64,000 nt of DNA, taken from positions 84,583,806 to 84,647,805 of the forward strand of contig OZ010581.1 of assembly GCA_963932145.1 (NCBI GenBank), written 5' to 3'. The stretch is from Acanthosepion lycidas. Lineage: Eukaryota > Mollusca > Cephalopoda > Sepiida > Sepiidae. The notes beneath the pieces are model-generated. The model worked only from the letters and a program-made list of their open reading frames with translations, was not told where the DNA came from and made no database searches. The position numbers were made by a program, and so were the translations under genes. This document shows, piece after piece, positions 17,116-32,170 of the stretch (position 1 is the first letter of the stretch; each line of letters begins with the position of its first letter).

Positions 17116-20100
17116 CGTCTCTAAAGAATTAAATAGATATACGTCTCTAAAGAATTAAATATATACACGTCTCTAAAGAATTAAATAGATACACGTCTCT
17201 AAAGAATTAAATAGATACACGTCTCTAAAGAATTAAATAGATACACGTCTCTAAAGAATTGAAAAGAAACATCTCTAAAGAATTAAATAGATACATGTCT
17301 CTAAAGAATTAAATAGATACACGTCTCTAAAGAATTAAATATATACACGTCTCTAAAGAATTAAATAGATACACGTCTCTAAAGAATTAAATATATACAC
17401 GTCTCTAAAGAATTAAATAGATACACGTCTCTAAAGAATTAAATAGATACACGTCTCTAAAGAATTAAAAATATACATCTCTAAAGAATTAAATATATAC
17501 ACGTCTCTAAAGAATTAAATATATACACGTCTAAAGAATTAAACAGATACATCTCTAAAGAATTAAATAGATACATGTCTCTAAAGAATTAAATAGATAC
17601 ACGTCTCTAAAGAATTAAATATATACACGTCTCTAAAGAATTAAATAGATACACGTCTCTAAAGAATTAATTAGATACACGTCTCTAAAGAATTAAAAAT
17701 ATACCTCTCTAAAGAATTAAATATATACACGTCTCTAAAGAATTAAATAGATATACATCTCTAAAGAATTAAATAGATACGTCTCTAAAGAATTAAATAG
17801 ATACACATCTCTAAAGAATTAAATAGATACACGTCTCTAAAGAATGAAATAGATACATCTCTAAAGAATTAAAAAGATACATCTCTAAAGAATTAAATAT
17901 ATACATGTCTCTAAAGAATTAAATAGATACACGTCTTTAAAGAATTAAATAGATACACATCTCTAAAGAATTTAATAGATACATCTCTAAAGAATTAAAT
18001 AGATAGACATCTCTAAAGAATTAAATAGATACACATCTCTAAAGAATTAAATAGATACACATCTCTAAAGAATTAAATAGATACATCTCTAAAGAATTAA
18101 ATAGATAGACATCTCTAAAGAATTAAATAGATAGACATCTCTAAAGAATTAGATACACATCTCTAAAGAATTAAATAGATACCCGTCTCTAAAGAATGAA
18201 ATAGATACATCTCTAAAGAATTAAAAATATACATCTCTAAATAATTAAATATATACACGTCTCTAAAGAATTAAATAGATACATCTCTAAAGAATTAAAT
18301 AAATACACGTCTCTAAAGAATTAAATAGATACACGTCTCTAAAGAATTAAATAAATACACGTCTCTAAAGAATTAAATAGATACACGTCTCTAAAGAATT
18401 AAATAGATACACGTCTCTAAAGAATTAAATAAATACACGTCTCTAAAGAATTAAATAGATACATCTCTAAAGAATTAAATAGATACATATCTCTAAAGAA
18501 TTAAATAGATACATCTCTAAAGAATTAAATATATACACGTCTCTAAAGAATTAAATAGATACACGTCTCTAAAGAATTAAATAGATACATCTCTAAAGAA
18601 TTAAATAGATACATCTCTAAAGAATTAAATAGATACACGTCTCTAAAAAATTAAATAGATACATCTCTAAAGAATTAAATAGATACACATCTCTAAAGAA
18701 TTAAATAGATACACGTCTCTAAAGAATTAAATAGATACACATCTCTAAAGAATTAAATAGATACACGTCTCTAAAGAATTAAATAAATACACGTCTCTAA
18801 AGAATTAAATAGATACATCTCTAAAGAATTAAATACATACGTCTCTAAAGAATTAAATAGATACGCCTTTAAGAATTAAATAGATACATCTCTTAAGAAT
18901 TAAATATATACATCTCTAAAGAATTAAATAGATACATCTCTAAAGAATTAAATATATACACGTCTCTAAAGAATTAAATAGATACACATCTCTAAAGAAT
19001 TAAATAGATACACATCACTAAAGAATTAAAAAGATACATCTCTAAAGAATTAAATAGATACATCTCTAAAGAATTAAATAGATACATATCTCTAAAAATT
19101 AAATAGATACACGTCTCTAAAGAATTAAATAGATAGACATCTCTAAAGAATTAAGTAGATACATCTCTAAAGAATTAAAAAGATACATCTCTAAAGAATT
19201 CAATAGATACATCTCTAAAGAATGAAATAGATACATGTCTAAAGTATTAGATACACGTCTCTAAAGAATTAAATAGATACACGTCTCTAAAGAATTAAAT
19301 AGATACATGTCTCTAAAGAATTAATTAGATATATCTCTAAAGAATTAAATAGATACACGTCTCTAAAGAATTAAATAGATATACGTCTCTAAAGAATTAA
19401 ATATATACACGTCTCTAAAGAATTAAATAGATAGACGTCTCTAAAGAATTAAATAGATATACGTCTCTAAAGAATTAAATAGATACACGTCTCTAAAGAA
19501 TTAAATATATACACGTCTCTAAAGAATTAAATAGATACACGTCTCTAAATAATTAAATAGATACACGTCTCTAAAGAATTTAAAATATACATCTCTAAAG
19601 AATTAAATATATACACGTCTCTAAAGAATTAAATAGATACACGTCTAAAGAATTAAATAGATACATCTCTAAAGAATTAAATAGATACATCTCTAAAGAA
19701 TTAAATAGATACACATCTCTAAAGAATTAAATAGATACACGTCTCTAAAGAATTAAATATATACACCTCTCTAAAGAATTAAATAGATACACGTCTCTAA
19801 AGAATTAAAAATATACATCTCTAAAGAATTAAATAGATACACGTCTCTAAAGAATTAAATAGATACACGTCTCTAAAGAATTGAAAAGAAACATCTCTAA
19901 AGAATTAAATAGATACATGTCTCTAAAGAATTAAATAGATACACGTCTCTAAAGAATTAAATAGATACATCTCTAAAGAATTAAATAGATAGACATCTCT
20001 AAAGAATTAGATACACGTCTCTAAAGAATTAAATAGATACACGTCTCTAAAGAATTAAATAGATACAAGTCTCTAAAGAATTAAATAGATACACGTCTCT

Positions 20101-23100
20101 AAAGAATTAAATAGATACATCTCTAAAGAATTAAATAGATACATCTCTAAAGAATTAGATACACATCACTAAAGAATTAAATAGATACATCTCTAAAGAA
20201 TTAAATAGATACATCTCTAAAGAATTAAATACATACGTCTCTAAAGAATGAAATAGATACGTCTCTAAAGAATTAAATAGATACATCTCTTAAGAATTTA
20301 ATTTATACATCTCTAAAGAATTAAATAGATACATCTCTAAAGAATTAAATAGATACACTCTCTAAAGAATTAAATAGATACACATCTCTAAAGAATTAAA
20401 TAGATACATGTCTCTAAAGAATTAAATAGATATATCTCTAAAGAATTAAATAGATACACGTCTCTAAAGAATTAAATAGATATACGTCTTTAAAGAATTA
20501 AATATATACACGTCTCTAAAGAATTAAATAGATACACGTCTCTAAAGAATTAAATAGATATACGTCTCTAAAGAATTAAATATATACACGTCTCTAAAGA
20601 ATTAAATAGATACACGTCTCTAAAGAATTAAATAGATACACGTCTCTAAAGAATTGAAAAGAAACATCTCTAAAGAATTAAATAGATACATGTCTCTAAA
20701 GAATTAAATAGATACACGTCTCTAAAGAATTAAATATATACACGTCTCTAAAGAATTAAATAGATACACGTCTCTAAAGAATTAAATATATACACGTCTC
20801 TAAAGAATTAAATAGATACACGTCTAAAGAATTAAACAGATACATCTCTAAAGAATTAAATAGGTACATGTCTCTAAAGAATTAAATAGATACACGTCTC
20901 TAAAGAATTAAATATATACACGTCTCTAAAGAATTAAATAGATACACGTCTCTAAAGAATTAATTAGATACACGTCTCTAAAGAATTAAAAATATACATC
21001 TCTAAAGAATTAAATATATACACGTCTCTAAAGAATTAAATAGATACATCTCTAAAGAATTAAATAGATATACATCTCTAAAGAATTAAATAGATACGTC
21101 TCTAAAGAATTAAATAGATACACATCTCTAAAGAATTAAATAGATACACGTCTCTAAAGAATGAAATAGATACATCTCTAAAGAATTAAAAAGATACATC
21201 TCTAAAGAATTAAATATATACATGTCTCTAAAGAATTAAATAGATACACGTCTTTAAAGAATTAAATAGATACACATCTCTAAAGAATTTAATAGATACA
21301 TCTCTAAAGAATTAAATAGATAGACATCTCTAAAGAATTAAATAGATACACATCTCTAAAGAATTAAATAGATACACATCTCTAAAGAATTAAATAGATA
21401 CATCTCTAAAGAATTAAATAGATAGACATCTCTAAAGAATTAAATAGATAGACATCTCTAAAGAATTAGATACACATCTCTAAAGAATTAAATAGATACA
21501 CGTCTCTAAAGAATGAAATAGATACATCTCTAAAGAATTAAAAATATACATCTCTAAATAATTAAATATATACACGTCTCTAAAGAATTAAATAGATACA
21601 TCTCTAAAGAATTAAATAAATACACGTCTCTAAAGAATTAAATAGATACACGTCTCTAAAGAATTAAATAAATACACGTCTCTAAAGAATTAAATAGATA
21701 CACGTCTCTAAAGAATTAAATAGATACACGTCTCTAAAGAATTAAATAGATACATCTCTAAAGAATTAAATAGATACACATCTCTAAAGAATTAAATAGA
21801 TACATCTCTAAAGAATTAAATATATACACGTCTCTAAAGAATTAAATAGATACACGTCTCTAAAGAATTAAATAGATACACCTCTAAAGAATTAAATAGA
21901 TACATCTCTAAAGAATTAAATAGATACACGTCTCTAAAGAATTAAATAGATACATCTCTAAAGAATTAAATAGATACACATCTCTAAAGAATTAAATAGA
22001 TACACGTCTCTAAAGAATTAAATAGATACACATCTCTAAAGAATTAAATAGATACACGTCTCTAAAGAATTAAATAAATACACGTCTCTAAAGAATTAAA
22101 TAGATACATCTCTAAAGAATTAAATACATACGTCTCTAAAGAATTAAATAGATACGCCTTTAAGAATTAAATAGATACATCTCTTAAGAATTAAATATAT
22201 ACATCTCTAAAGAATTAAATAGATACATCTCTAAAGAATTAAATATATACACGTCTCTAAAGAATTAAATAGATACACATCTCTAAAGAATTAAATAGAT
22301 ACACATCACTAAAGAATTAAAAAGATACATCTCTAAAGAATTAAATAGATACATCTCTAAAGAATTAAATAGATACATATCTCTAAAAATTAAATAGATA
22401 CACGTCTCTAAAGAATTAAATAGATAGACATCTCTAAAGAATTAAGTAGATACATCTCTAAAGAATTAAAAAGATACATCTCTAAAGAATTAAATAGATA
22501 CATCTCTAAAGAATGAAATAGATACATGTCTAAAGTATTAGATACACGTCTCTAAAGAATTAAATAGATACACGTCTCTAAAGAATTAAATAGATACATG
22601 TCTCTAAAGAATTAATTAGATATATCTCTAAAGAATTAAATAGATACACGTCTCTAAAGAATTAAATAGATATACGTCTCTAAAGAATTAAATATATACA
22701 CGTCTCTAAAGAATTAAATAGATAGACGTCTCTAAAGAATTAAATAGATATACGTCTCTAAAGAATTAAATAGATACACGTCTCTAAAGAATTAAATATA
22801 TACACGTCTCTAAAGAATTAAATAGATACACGTCTCTAAATAATTAAATAGATACACGTCTCTAAAGAATTTAAAATATACATCTCTAAAGAATTAAATA
22901 TATACACGTCTCTAAAGAATTAAATAGATACACGTCTAAAGAATTAAATAGATACATCTCTAAAGAATTAAATAGATACATCTCTAAAGAATTAAATAGA
23001 TACACATCTCTAAAGAATTAAATAGATACACGTCTCTAAAGAATTAAATATATACACCTCTCTAAAGAATTAAATAGATACACGTCTCTAAAGAATTAAA

Positions 23101-26100
23101 AATATACATCTCTAAAGAATTAAATAGATACACGTCTCTAAAGAATTAAATAGATACACGTCTCTAAAGAATTGAAAAGAAACATCTCTAAAGAATTAAA
23201 TAGATACATGTCTCTAAAGAATTAAATAGATACACGTCTCTAAAGAATTAAATAGATACATCTCTAAAGAATTAAATAGATAGACATCTCTAAAGAATTA
23301 GATACACGTCTCTAAAGAATTAAATAGATACACGTCTCTAAAGAATTAAATAGATACAAGTCTCTAAAGAATTAAATAGATACACGTCTCTAAAGAATTA
23401 AATAGATACATCTCTAAAGAATTAAATAGATACATCTCTAAAGAATTAGATACACATCACTAAAGAATTAAATAGATACATCTCTAAAGAATTAAATAGA
23501 TACATCTCTAAAGAATTAAATACATACGTCTCTAAAGAATGAAATAGATACGTCTCTAAAGAATTAAATAGATACATCTCTTAAGAATTTAATATATACA
23601 TCTCTAAAGAATTAAATAGATACATCTCTAAAGAATTAAATAGATACACTCTCTAAAGAATTAAATAGATACACATCTCTAAAGAATTAAATAGATACAT
23701 GTCTCTAAAGAATTAAATAGATATATCTCTAAAGAATTAAATAGATACACGTCTCTAAAGAATTAAATAGATATACGTCTTTAAAGAATTAAATATATAC
23801 ACGTCTCTAAAGAATTAAATAGATACACGTCTCTAAAGAATTAAATAGATATACGTCTCTAAAGAATTAAATATATACACGTCTCTAAAGAATTAAATAG
23901 ATACACGTCTCTAAAGAATTAAATAGATACACGTCTCTAAAGAATTGAAAAGAAACATCTCTAAAGAATTAAATAGATACATGTCTCTAAAGAATTAAAT
24001 AGATACACGTCTCTAAAGAATTAAATATATACACGTCTCTAAAGAATTAAATAGATACACGTCTCTAAAGAATTAAATATATACACGTCTCTAAAGAATT
24101 AAATAGATACACGTCTCTAAAGAATTAAATAGATACACGTCTCTAAAGAATTAAAAATATACATCTCTAAAGAATTAAATATATACACGTCTCTAAAGAA
24201 TTAAATATATACACGTCTAAAGAATTAAACAGATACATCTCTAAAGAATTAAATAGGTACATGTCTCTAAAGAATTAAATAGATACACGTCTCTAAAGAA
24301 TTAAATATATACACGTCTCTAAAGAATTAAATAGATACACGTCTCTAAAGAATTAATTAGATACACGTCTCTAAAGAATTAAAAATATACATCTCTAAAG
24401 AATTAAATATATACACGTCTCTAAAGAATTAAATAGATACATCTCTAAAGAATTAAATAGATATACATCTCTAAAGAATTAAATAGATACGTCTCTAAAG
24501 AATTAAATAGATACACATCTCTAAAGAATTAAATAGATACACGTCTCTAAAGAATGAAATAGATACATCTCTAAAGAATTAAAAAGATACATCTCTAAAG
24601 AATTAAATATATACATGTCTCTAAAGAATTAAATAGATACACGTCTTTAAAGAATTAAATAGATACACATCTCTAAAGAATTTAATAGATACATCTCTAA
24701 AGAATTAAATAGATAGACATCTCTAAAGAATTAAATAGATACACATCTCTAAAGAATTAAATAGATACACATCTCTAAAGAATTAAATAGATACATCTCT
24801 AAAGAATTAAATAGATAGACATCTCTAAAGAATTAAATAGATAGACATCTCTAAAGAATTAGATACACATCTCTAAAGAATTAAATAGATACACGTCTCT
24901 AAAGAATGAAATAGATACATCTCTAAAGAATTAAAAATATACATCTCTAAATAATTAAATATATACACGTCTCTAAAGAATTAAATAGATACATCTCTAA
25001 AGAATTAAATAAATACACGTCTCTAAAGAATTAAATAGATACACGTCTCTAAAGAATTAAATAAATACACGTCTCTAAAGAATTAAATAGATACACGTCT
25101 CTAAAGAATTAAATAGATACACGTCTCTAAAGAATTAAATAGATACATCTCTAAAGAATTAAATAGATACACATCTCTAAAGAATTAAATAGATACATCT
25201 CTAAAGAATTAAATATATACACGTCTCTAAAGAATTAAATAGATACACGTCTCTAAAGAATTAAATAGATACACCTCTAAAGAATTAAATAGATACATCT
25301 CTAAAGAATTAAATAGATACACGTCTCTAAAGAATTAAATAGATACATCTCTAAAGAATTAAATAGATACACATCTCTAAAGAATTAAATAGATACACGT
25401 CTCTAAAGAATTAAATAGATACACATCTCTAAAGAATTAAATAGATACACGTCTCTAAAGAATTAAATAAATACACGTCTCTAAAGAATTAAATAGATAC
25501 ATCTCTAAAGAATTAAATACATACGTCTCTAAAGAATTAAATAGATACGCCTTTAAGAATTAAATAGATACATCTCTTAAGAATTAAATATATACATCTC
25601 TAAAGAATTAAATAGATACATCTCTAAAGAATTAAATATATACACGTCTCTAAAGAATTAAATAGATACACATCTCTAAAGAATTAAATAGATACACATC
25701 ACTAAAGAATTAAAAAGATACATCTCTAAAGAATTAAATAGATACATCTCTAAAGAATTAAATAGATACATATCTCTAAAAATTAAATAGATACACGTCT
25801 CTAAAGAATTAAATAGATAGACATCTCTAAAGAATTAAGTAGATACATCTCTAAAGAATTAAAAAGATACATCTCTAAAGAATTAAATAGATACATCTCT
25901 AAAGAATGAAATAGATACATGTCTAAAGTATTAGATACACGTCTCTAAAGAATTAAATAGATACACGTCTCTAAAGAATTAAATAGATACATGTCTCTAA
26001 AGAATTAATTAGATATATCTCTAAAGAATTAAATAGATACACGTCTCTAAAGAATTAAATAGATATACGTCTCTAAAGAATTAAATATATACACGTCTCT

Positions 26101-29100
26101 AAAGAATTAAATAGATAGACGTCTCTAAAGAATTAAATAGATATACGTCTCTAAAGAATTAAATAGATACACGTCTCTAAAGAATTAAATATATACACGT
26201 CTCTAAAGAATTAAATAGATACACGTCTCTAAATAATTAAATAGATACACGTCTCTAAAGAATTTAAAATATACATCTCTAAAGAATTAAATATATACAC
26301 GTCTCTAAAGAATTAAATAGATACACGTCTAAAGAATTAAATAGATACATCTCTAAAGAATTAAATAGATACATCTCTAAAGAATTAAATAGATACACAT
26401 CTCTAAAGAATTAAATAGATACACGTCTCTAAAGAATTAAATATATACACCTCTCTAAAGAATTAAATAGATACACGTCTCTAAAGAATTAAAAATATAC
26501 ATCTCTAAAGAATTAAATAGATACACGTCTCTAAAGAATTAAATAGATACACGTCTCTAAAGAATTGAAAAGAAACATCTCTAAAGAATTAAATAGATAC
26601 ATGTCTCTAAAGAATTAAATAGATACACGTCTCTAAAGAATTAAATAGATACATCTCTAAAGAATTAAATAGATAGACATCTCTAAAGAATTAGATACAC
26701 GTCTCTAAAGAATTAAATAGATACACGTCTCTAAAGAATTAAATAGATACAAGTCTCTAAAGAATTAAATAGATACACGTCTCTAAAGAATTAAATAGAT
26801 ACATCTCTAAAGAATTAAATAGATACATCTCTAAAGAATTAGATACACATCACTAAAGAATTAAATAGATACATCTCTAAAGAATTAAATAGATACATCT
26901 CTAAAGAATTAAATACATACGTCTCTAAAGAATGAAATAGATACGTCTCTAAAGAATTAAATAGATACATCTCTTAAGAATTTAATATATACATCTCTAA
27001 AGAATTAAATAGATACATCTCTAAAGAATTAAATAGATACACTCTCTAAAGAATTAAATAGATACACATCTCTAAAGAATTAAATAGATACATGTCTCTA
27101 AAGAATTAAATAGATATACGTCTCTAAAGAATTAAATATATACACGTCTCTAAAGAATTAAATAGATACACGTCTCTAAAGAATTAAATATATACACGTC
27201 TCTAAAGAATTAAATAGATACACGTCTCTAAAGAATTAATTAGATACACGTCTCTAAAGAATTAAAAATATACATCTCTAAAGAATTAAATATATACACG
27301 TCTCTAAAGAATTAAATAGATACATCTCTAAAGAATTAAATAGATATACATCTCTAAAGAATTAAATAGATACGTCTCTAAAGAATTAAATAGATACACA
27401 TCTCTAAAGAATTAAATAGATACACGTCTCTAAAGAATGAAATAGATACATCTCTAAAGAATTAAAAAGATACATCTCTAAAGAATTAAATATATACATG
27501 TCTCTAAAGAATTAAATAGATACACGTCTTTAAAGAATTAAATAGATACACATCTCTAAAGAATTTAATAGATACATCTCTAAAGAATTAAATAGATAGA
27601 CATCTCTAAAGAATTAAATAGATACACATCTCTAAAGAATTAAATAGATACATCTCTAAAGAATTAAATAGATAGACATCTCTAAAGAATTAAATAGATA
27701 GACATCTCTAAAGAATTAGATACACATCTCTAAAGAATTAAATAGATACACGTCTCTAAAGAATGAAATAGATACATCTCTAAAGAATTAAAAATATACA
27801 TCTCTAAATAATTAAATATATACACGTCTCTAAAGAATTAAATAGATACATCTCTAAAGAATTAAATAAATACACGTCTCTAAAGAATTAAATAGATACA
27901 CGTCTCTAAAGAATTAAATAAATACACGTCTCTAAAGAATTAAATAGATACACGTCTCTAAAGAATTAAATAGATACACGTCTCTAAAGAATTAAATAGA
28001 TACATCTCTAAAGAATTAAATAGATACACATCTCTAAAGAATTAAATAGATACATCTCTAAAGAATTAAATATATACACGTCTCTAAAGAATTAAATAGA
28101 TACACGTCTCTAAAGAATTAAATAGATACACCTCTAAAGAATTAAATAGATACATCTCTAAAGAATTAAATAGATACACGTCTCTAAAGAATTAAATAGA
28201 TACATCTCTAAAGAATTAAATAGATACACATCTCTAAAGAATTAAATAGATACACGTCTCTAAAGAATTAAATAGATACACATCTCTAAAGAATTAAATA
28301 GATACACGTCTCTAAAGAATTAAATAAATACACGTCTCTAAAGAATTAAATAGATACATCTCTAAAGAATTAAATACATACGTCTCTAAAGAATTAAATA
28401 GATACGCCTTTAAGAATTAAATAGATACATCTCTTAAGAATTAAATATATACATCTCTAAAGAATTAAATAGATACATCTCTAAAGAATTAAATATATAC
28501 ACGTCTCTAAAGAATTAAATAGATACACATCTCTAAAGAATTAAATAGATACACATCACTAAAGAATTAAAAAGATACATCTCTAAAGAATTAAATAGAT
28601 ACATCTCTAAAGAATTAAATAGATACATATCTCTAAAAATTAAATAGATACACGTCTCTAAAGAATTAAATAGATAGACATCTCTAAAGAATTAAGTAGA
28701 TACATCTCTAAAGAATTAAAAAGATACATCTCTAAAGAATTAAATAGATACATCTCTAAAGAATGAAATAGATACATGTCTAAAGTATTAGATACACGTC
28801 TCTAAAGAATTAAATAGATACACGTCTCTAAAGAATTAAATAGATACATGTCTCTAAAGAATTAATTAGATATATCTCTAAAGAATTAAATAGATACACG
28901 TCTCTAAAGAATTAAATAGATATACGTCTCTAAAGAATTAAATATATACACGTCTCTAAAGAATTAAATAGATAGACGTCTCTAAAGAATTAAATAGATA
29001 TACGTCTCTAAAGAATTAAATAGATACACGTCTCTAAAGAATTAAATATATACACGTCTCTAAAGAATTAAATAGATACACGTCTCTAAATAATTAAATA

Positions 29101-32100
29101 GATACACGTCTCTAAAGAATTTAAAATATACATCTCTAAAGAATTAAATATATACACGTCTCTAAAGAATTAAATAGATACACGTCTAAAGAATTAAATA
29201 GATACATCTCTAAAGAATTAAATAGATACATCTCTAAAGAATTAAATAGATACACATCTCTAAAGAATTAAATATATACACCTCTCTAAAGAATTAAATA
29301 GATACACGTCTCTAAAGAATTAAAAATATACATCTCTAAAGAATTAAATAGATACACGTCTCTAAAGAATTAAATAGATACACGTCTCTAAAGAATTGAA
29401 AAGAAACATCTCTAAAGAATTAAATAGATACATGTCTCTAAAGAATTAAATAGATACACGTCTCTAAAGAATTAAATAGATACATCTCTAAAGAATTAAA
29501 TAGATAGACATCTCTAAAGAATTAGATACACGTCTCTAAAGAATTAAATAGATACACGTCTCTAAAGAATTAAATAGATACAAGTCTCTAAAGAATTAAA
29601 TAGATACACGTCTCTAAAGAATTAAATAGATACATCTCTAAAGAATTAAATAGATACATCTCTAAAGAATTAGATACACATCACTAAAGAATTAAATAGA
29701 TACATCCCTAAAGAATTAAATAGATACATCTCTAAAGAATTAAATACATACGTCTCTAAAGAATGAAATAGATACGTCTCTAAAGAATTAAATAGATACA
29801 TCTCTTAAGAATTTAATATATACATCTCTAAAGAATTAAAAAGATATATCTCTAAAGAATTAAATAGATACACTCTCTAAAGAATTAAATAGATACACAT
29901 CTCTAAAGAATTAAATAGATACATGTCTCTAAAGAATTAAATAGATATACGTCTCTAAAGAATTAAATATATACACGTCTCTAAAGAATTAAATAGATAC
30001 ACGTCTCTAAAGAATTAAATAGATATACGTCTCTAAAGAATTAAATATATACACGTCTCTAAAGAATTAAATAGATACACGTCTCTAAAGAATTAAATAG
30101 ATACACGTCTCTAAAGAATTGAAAAGAAACATCTCTAAAGAATTAAATAGATACATGTCTCTAAAGAATTAAATAGATACACGTCTCTAAAGAATTAAAT
30201 ATATACACGTCTCTAAAGAATTAAATAGATACACGTCTCTAAAGAATTAAATATATACACGTCTCTAAAGAATTAAATAGATACACGTCTCTAAAGAATT
30301 AAATAGATACACGTCTCTAAAGAATTAAAAATATACATCTCTAAAGAATTAAATATATACACGTCTCTAAAGAATTAAATATATACACGTCTAAAGAATT
30401 AAACAGATACATCTCTAAAGAATTAAATAGGTACATGTCTCTAAAGAATTAAATAGATACACGTCTCTAAAGAATTAAATATATACACGTTTCTAAAGAA
30501 TTAAATAGATACACGTCTCTAAAGAATTAATTAGATACACGTCTCTAAAGAATTAAAAATATACATCTCTAAAGAATTAAATATATACACGTCTCTAAAG
30601 AATTAAATAGATACATCTCTAAAGAATTAAATAGATATACATCTCTAAAGAATTAAATAGATACGTCTCTAAAGAATTAAATAGATACGTCTCTAAAGAA
30701 TTAAATAGATACACATCTCTAAAGAATTAAATAGATACACGTCTCTAAAGAATGAAATAGATACATCTCTAAAGAATTAAAAAGATACATCTCTAAAGAA
30801 TTAAATATATACATGTCTCTAAAGAATTAAATAGATACACGTCTTTGAAGAATTAAATAGATACACATCTCTAAAGAATTTAATAGATACATCTCTAAAG
30901 AATTAAATAGATAGACATCTCTAAAGAATTAAATAGATACACATCTCTAAAGAATTAAATAGATACACATCTCTAAAGAATTAAATAGATACATCTCTAA
31001 AGAATTAAATAGATAGACATCTCTAAAGAATTAGATACACATCTCTAAAGAATTAAATAGATACACGTCTCTAAAGAATGAAATAGATACATCTCTAAAG
31101 AATTAAAAATATACATCTCTAAATAATTAAATATATACACGTCTCGAAAGAATTAAATAGATACATCTCTAAAGAATTAAATAAATACACGTCTCTAAAG
31201 AATTAAATAGATACACGTCTCTAAAGAATTAAATAAATACACGTCTCTAAAGAATTAAATAGATACACGTCTCTAAAGAATTAAATAGATACACCTCTCT
31301 AAAGAATTAAATAGATACACGTCTCTAAAGAATTAAATAAATACACGTCTCTAAAGAATTAAATAGATACATCTCTAAAGAATTAAATAGATACACATCT
31401 CTAAGGAATTAAATAGATACATCTCTAAAGAATTAAATATATACACGTCTCTAAAGAAGTAAATAGATACACGTCTCTAAAGAATTAAATAGATACATCT
31501 CTAAAGAATTAAATAGATACATCTCTAAAGAATTAAATCGATACATCTCTAAAGAATTAAATAGATACACGTCTCTAAAGAATTAAATAGATACATCTCT
31601 AAAGAATTAAATAGATACACATCTCTAAAGAATTAAATAGATACACGTCTCTAAAGAATTAAATAGATACACATCTCTAAAGAATTAAATAGATACACGT
31701 CTCTAAAGAATTAAATAAATACACGTCTCTAAAGAATTAAATAGATACATCTCTAAAGAATTAAATACATACGTCTCTAAAGAATTAAATAGATACGCCT
31801 TTAAGAATTAAATAGATACATCTCTTAAGAATTAAATATATACATCTCTAAAGAATTAAATAGATACATCTCTAAAGAATTAAATAGATACACTCTCTAA
31901 AGAATTAAATAGATACACATCTCCAAAGAATTAAATAGATACACATCACTAAAGAATTAAAAAGTTACGTCTCTAAAGAATTAAATAGATACATCTCTAA
32001 AGAATTAAATAGATACATATCTCTAAAAATTAAATAGATACACGTCTCTAAAGAATTAAATAGATACACATCTCTAAAGAATTAAGTAGATACATCACTA

Positions 32101-32170
32101 AAGAATTAAAAAGATACATCTCTAAAGAATTAAATAGATACATCTCTAAAGAATGAAATAGATACATGTC
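17115..32170. repeat. Higher-order repeat B, about five copies of 2.9-3.4 kb
   Basis: The rare variant ATACGCCTTTAAG occurs at about 18,864, 22,155, 25,548, 28,405 and 31,796, giving spacings of 3,291, 3,393, 2,857 and 3,391 bp. Surrounding variants (TTAAACAGATAC, AATTTAAAATATAC, GTCTAAAGTATTAG, TTGAAAAGAAAC) keep the same order. The short copy lacks a block of about 536 bp, including the TTAAACAG stretch. The 102-bp difference between the first two spacings fits three 26-bp plus one 24-bp monomer. Part of the unit (CATCACTAAAG, then ATCTCTTAAGAATTTAA) is shared with repeat A, so B seems to have absorbed a piece of A. Edges are approximate. Confidence 0.85.
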